50,832 nucleotides of DNA from an uncultured Pelagibacteraceae bacterium (GTDB lineage Bacteria; Pseudomonadota; Alphaproteobacteria; Pelagibacterales; Pelagibacteraceae), in assembly GCA_902594675.1 (NCBI GenBank), contig CACJNE010000010.1:1-50832 (forward strand), read 5' to 3'. The notes beneath the pieces are model-generated. The model did not search any database and was not told the DNA's origin. It was given only the letters and a program-made list of their open reading frames with translations. The position numbers and the translations under genes are program-made. The first letter of the stretch is position 1, and each line of letters begins with the position of its first letter. This document shows positions 49,978-50,832 of the stretch, piece by piece.

Positions 49978-50634
49978 TTACAAAATCTCTTTTATTGTTT
50001 TTATGTTTATTGGTTTTTTTTTTTTTAAACTTAATTCGTCAATCTTATATATAAATTCATCAATTTTTCTATAAGATCTATCAATTCTGCTAATGATGAA
50101 ATTAACAATTTTTTTTTCTATTTTAATCTGACGATCAGAGAAATTCTTCAATATTATAGCAAAAAGTAATTCATCATCCGGATTTTCAATTTCAACATAA
50201 ATACAATTTTTTAACCTTGAGACTAAGTCAGGTAGATTGAATTTAATTTCATTTATAGGCTTTAATGAATTGATCAACATATATTTATTATCTTGGTCAA
50301 CTAAATTAAAAATTGAGTAAAGAATTTCTTCCTCTTTACACGCATCAAAATCATCAATAATTATATTTTCATATAATTTTAGATTTTTAAAGATTGAATT
50401 ATTTATATTTTTTCCATTGAGCATATAGGCTTTAGATTTTATTTTAAAAATGCTAGCTAGATGACTTTTTCCAGAAAATTTTTCACCAGATATATTAATT
50501 ATTTTTTTATCCCAGTCTGGCCATCTGTTTATTAAATTAAATGCATTCGAATTACTTTTTGATAAATAAAAATCATGTTCATTAAAATTAGTTTTGTAAT
50601 TAAATTCTAAAAGTAATTGATTTAACTCACTCAT
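49978..50634 (-). CDS. hda: DnaA/Hda-like AAA+ protein
   Basis: DnaA-homologous regulator of replication initiation, 218 aa. Walker A SGEKFSGKSHLA, Walker B IIIDDFDAC, sensor-1 segment YMLINSLKPINEI and LPDLVSRLKNCIYVEI, and sensor-2-like helix ILKNFSDRQIKI resemble Hda. It lacks the DNA-binding domain IV of DnaA. Hda with the beta clamp stimulates ATP hydrolysis by DnaA. A QxxLPL-type N-terminal clamp motif is only loosely present (LNQLLLEFNYK). It overlaps the upstream gene by ATGA. Family assignment is good; Hda function is inferred. Confidence 0.82.
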   Translation of the reverse strand: MSELNQLLLEFNYKTNFNEHDFYLSKSNSNAFNLINRWPDWDKKIINISGEKFSGKSHLASIFKIKSKAYMLNGKNINNSIFKNLKLYENIIIDDFDACKEEEILYSIFNLVDQDNKYMLINSLKPINEIKFNLPDLVSRLKNCIYVEIENPDDELLFAIILKNFSDRQIKIEKKIVNFIISRIDRSYRKIDEFIYKIDELSLKKKKPINIKTIKEIL

Positions 50635-50832
50635 TTTACTTTCCAGTTGGTTGAAAAAGTGTCAATATTTACATCAAAAAATAAGATGTCTTTTAAAAAC
50701 CTTTTAGGATTACCGCTATAATTAATTTTATAAATAATTTCATTACTATCAAACTTTTCAATTCTGTAATTAATAACAAAATCTAAATTTGCCAGAGCGT
50801 TTTCTAGTCTAAGCGATTTTTTTACATCTGAT
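50631..50832 (-). CDS. C-terminal fragment, probable DUF2066 protein (partial at window edge)
   Basis: The minus strand is open from the window edge to a TGA at 50,633-50,631, giving 66 complete codons that begin SDVKKSLRLENALANLDFV and end FSTNWKVK. The stop overlaps the Hda-like start (ATGA), so the frame is translationally coupled. DUF2066 proteins commonly precede hda, and the ENALANLDFV-IINYRI-like and IYKINYSGNPKRFL segments look compatible, but with only the tail visible the identity is tentative. Confidence 0.6.
   Translation of the reverse strand, partial: SDVKKSLRLENALANLDFVINYRIEKFDSNEIIYKINYSGNPKRFLKDILFFDVNIDTFSTNWKVK

Noticed and set aside
1..50832. CRISPR arrays, tRNA or rRNA genes, insertion sequences and prophage genes
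   Set aside because: No regularly spaced repeats, cloverleaf-like gene sequences, transposases or phage structural genes were seen by reading; gaps are too short for most of these.

Overview
The window is a strongly AT-rich, very densely packed bacterial chromosome segment. I read it as a streamlined marine alphaproteobacterium of the SAR11 (Pelagibacterales) type. The reasons are the low GC, near-zero spacing between genes (many ATGA or TAATG overlaps, and convergent genes whose stop codons touch or overlap), an NDUFA12-family complex I accessory protein and a DUF2155 protein beside accBC (both alphaproteobacterial markers), and the absence of IS elements, CRISPR arrays, prophage or tRNA genes. 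The assignment to SAR11 is inference; no rRNA gene is present to confirm it. No stretch longer than about 235 bases lacks a plausible gene.

Region 1 (about 1-22,612) looks like an accessory carbon-catabolism island. It opens with a tripartite-transporter binding protein lacking its membrane partners, facing a PdxA-like dehydrogenase plus a rhamnonate-dehydratase-like enolase-superfamily enzyme. A long minus-strand run (11,647 down to 3,327) carries IolD, a Gfo/Idh dehydrogenase, a D-2-hydroxyacid dehydrogenase, a single-ATPase sugar ABC importer (ATPase, permease, binding protein), FucU/RbsD and ribokinase. Facing it are an aldehyde dehydrogenase and an HpcH/HpaI aldolase. Then come a PanB-like protein coupled to a C11orf54-type (DUF1907) predicted hydrolase, a PanE-like reductase followed by two Fe(II)-dependent dioxygenases and another hydroxyacid dehydrogenase, and finally IolE, a Gfo/Idh enzyme and IolG. 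IolG, IolE and IolD together give the front half of myo-inositol degradation as far as 5-deoxyglucuronate. IolB, IolC, IolJ and IolA are not in the window, while several enzymes of unassigned substrate are. The aldolase, aldehyde dehydrogenase, FucU and rhamnonate-dehydratase-like genes would also suit a non-phosphorylative deoxysugar or sugar-acid route.

Region 2 (22,616-50,832) is mostly core housekeeping: an EamA exporter and YbaK-type deacylase; glutamine synthetase with its own promoter, hairpin and a small basic ORF behind it; an iscR-sufBCDS-sufU-sufT-sufA iron-sulfur operon with a perfect palindrome over its promoter; an alpha/beta hydrolase; anmK; tyrS; and a PBP1A-prfB-AsmA-like operon in which prfB carries a classic programmed +1 frameshift. 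These are followed by RNase E, thiS-thiG, aroQ-accB-accC, NDUFA12-DUF2155, a stand-alone homologue of the C-terminal part of B12-dependent ribonucleotide reductase, aspS, a DnaA/Hda-like protein and the tail of a probable DUF2066 gene.

The most noteworthy points are the PanB-like protein that appears to have lost the metal ligands of true PanB and is translationally coupled to a bacterial C11orf54 homologue, the incomplete inositol pathway mixed with unassigned enzymes, the PanE/dioxygenase/dioxygenase/dehydrogenase operon, the prfB recoding site, RNase E without its zinc-link cysteines, the orphan RNR C-terminal protein, and the systematic TTAA shared-stop junctions. No homology search could be run; family assignments rest on recognised motifs and remembered family sequences.
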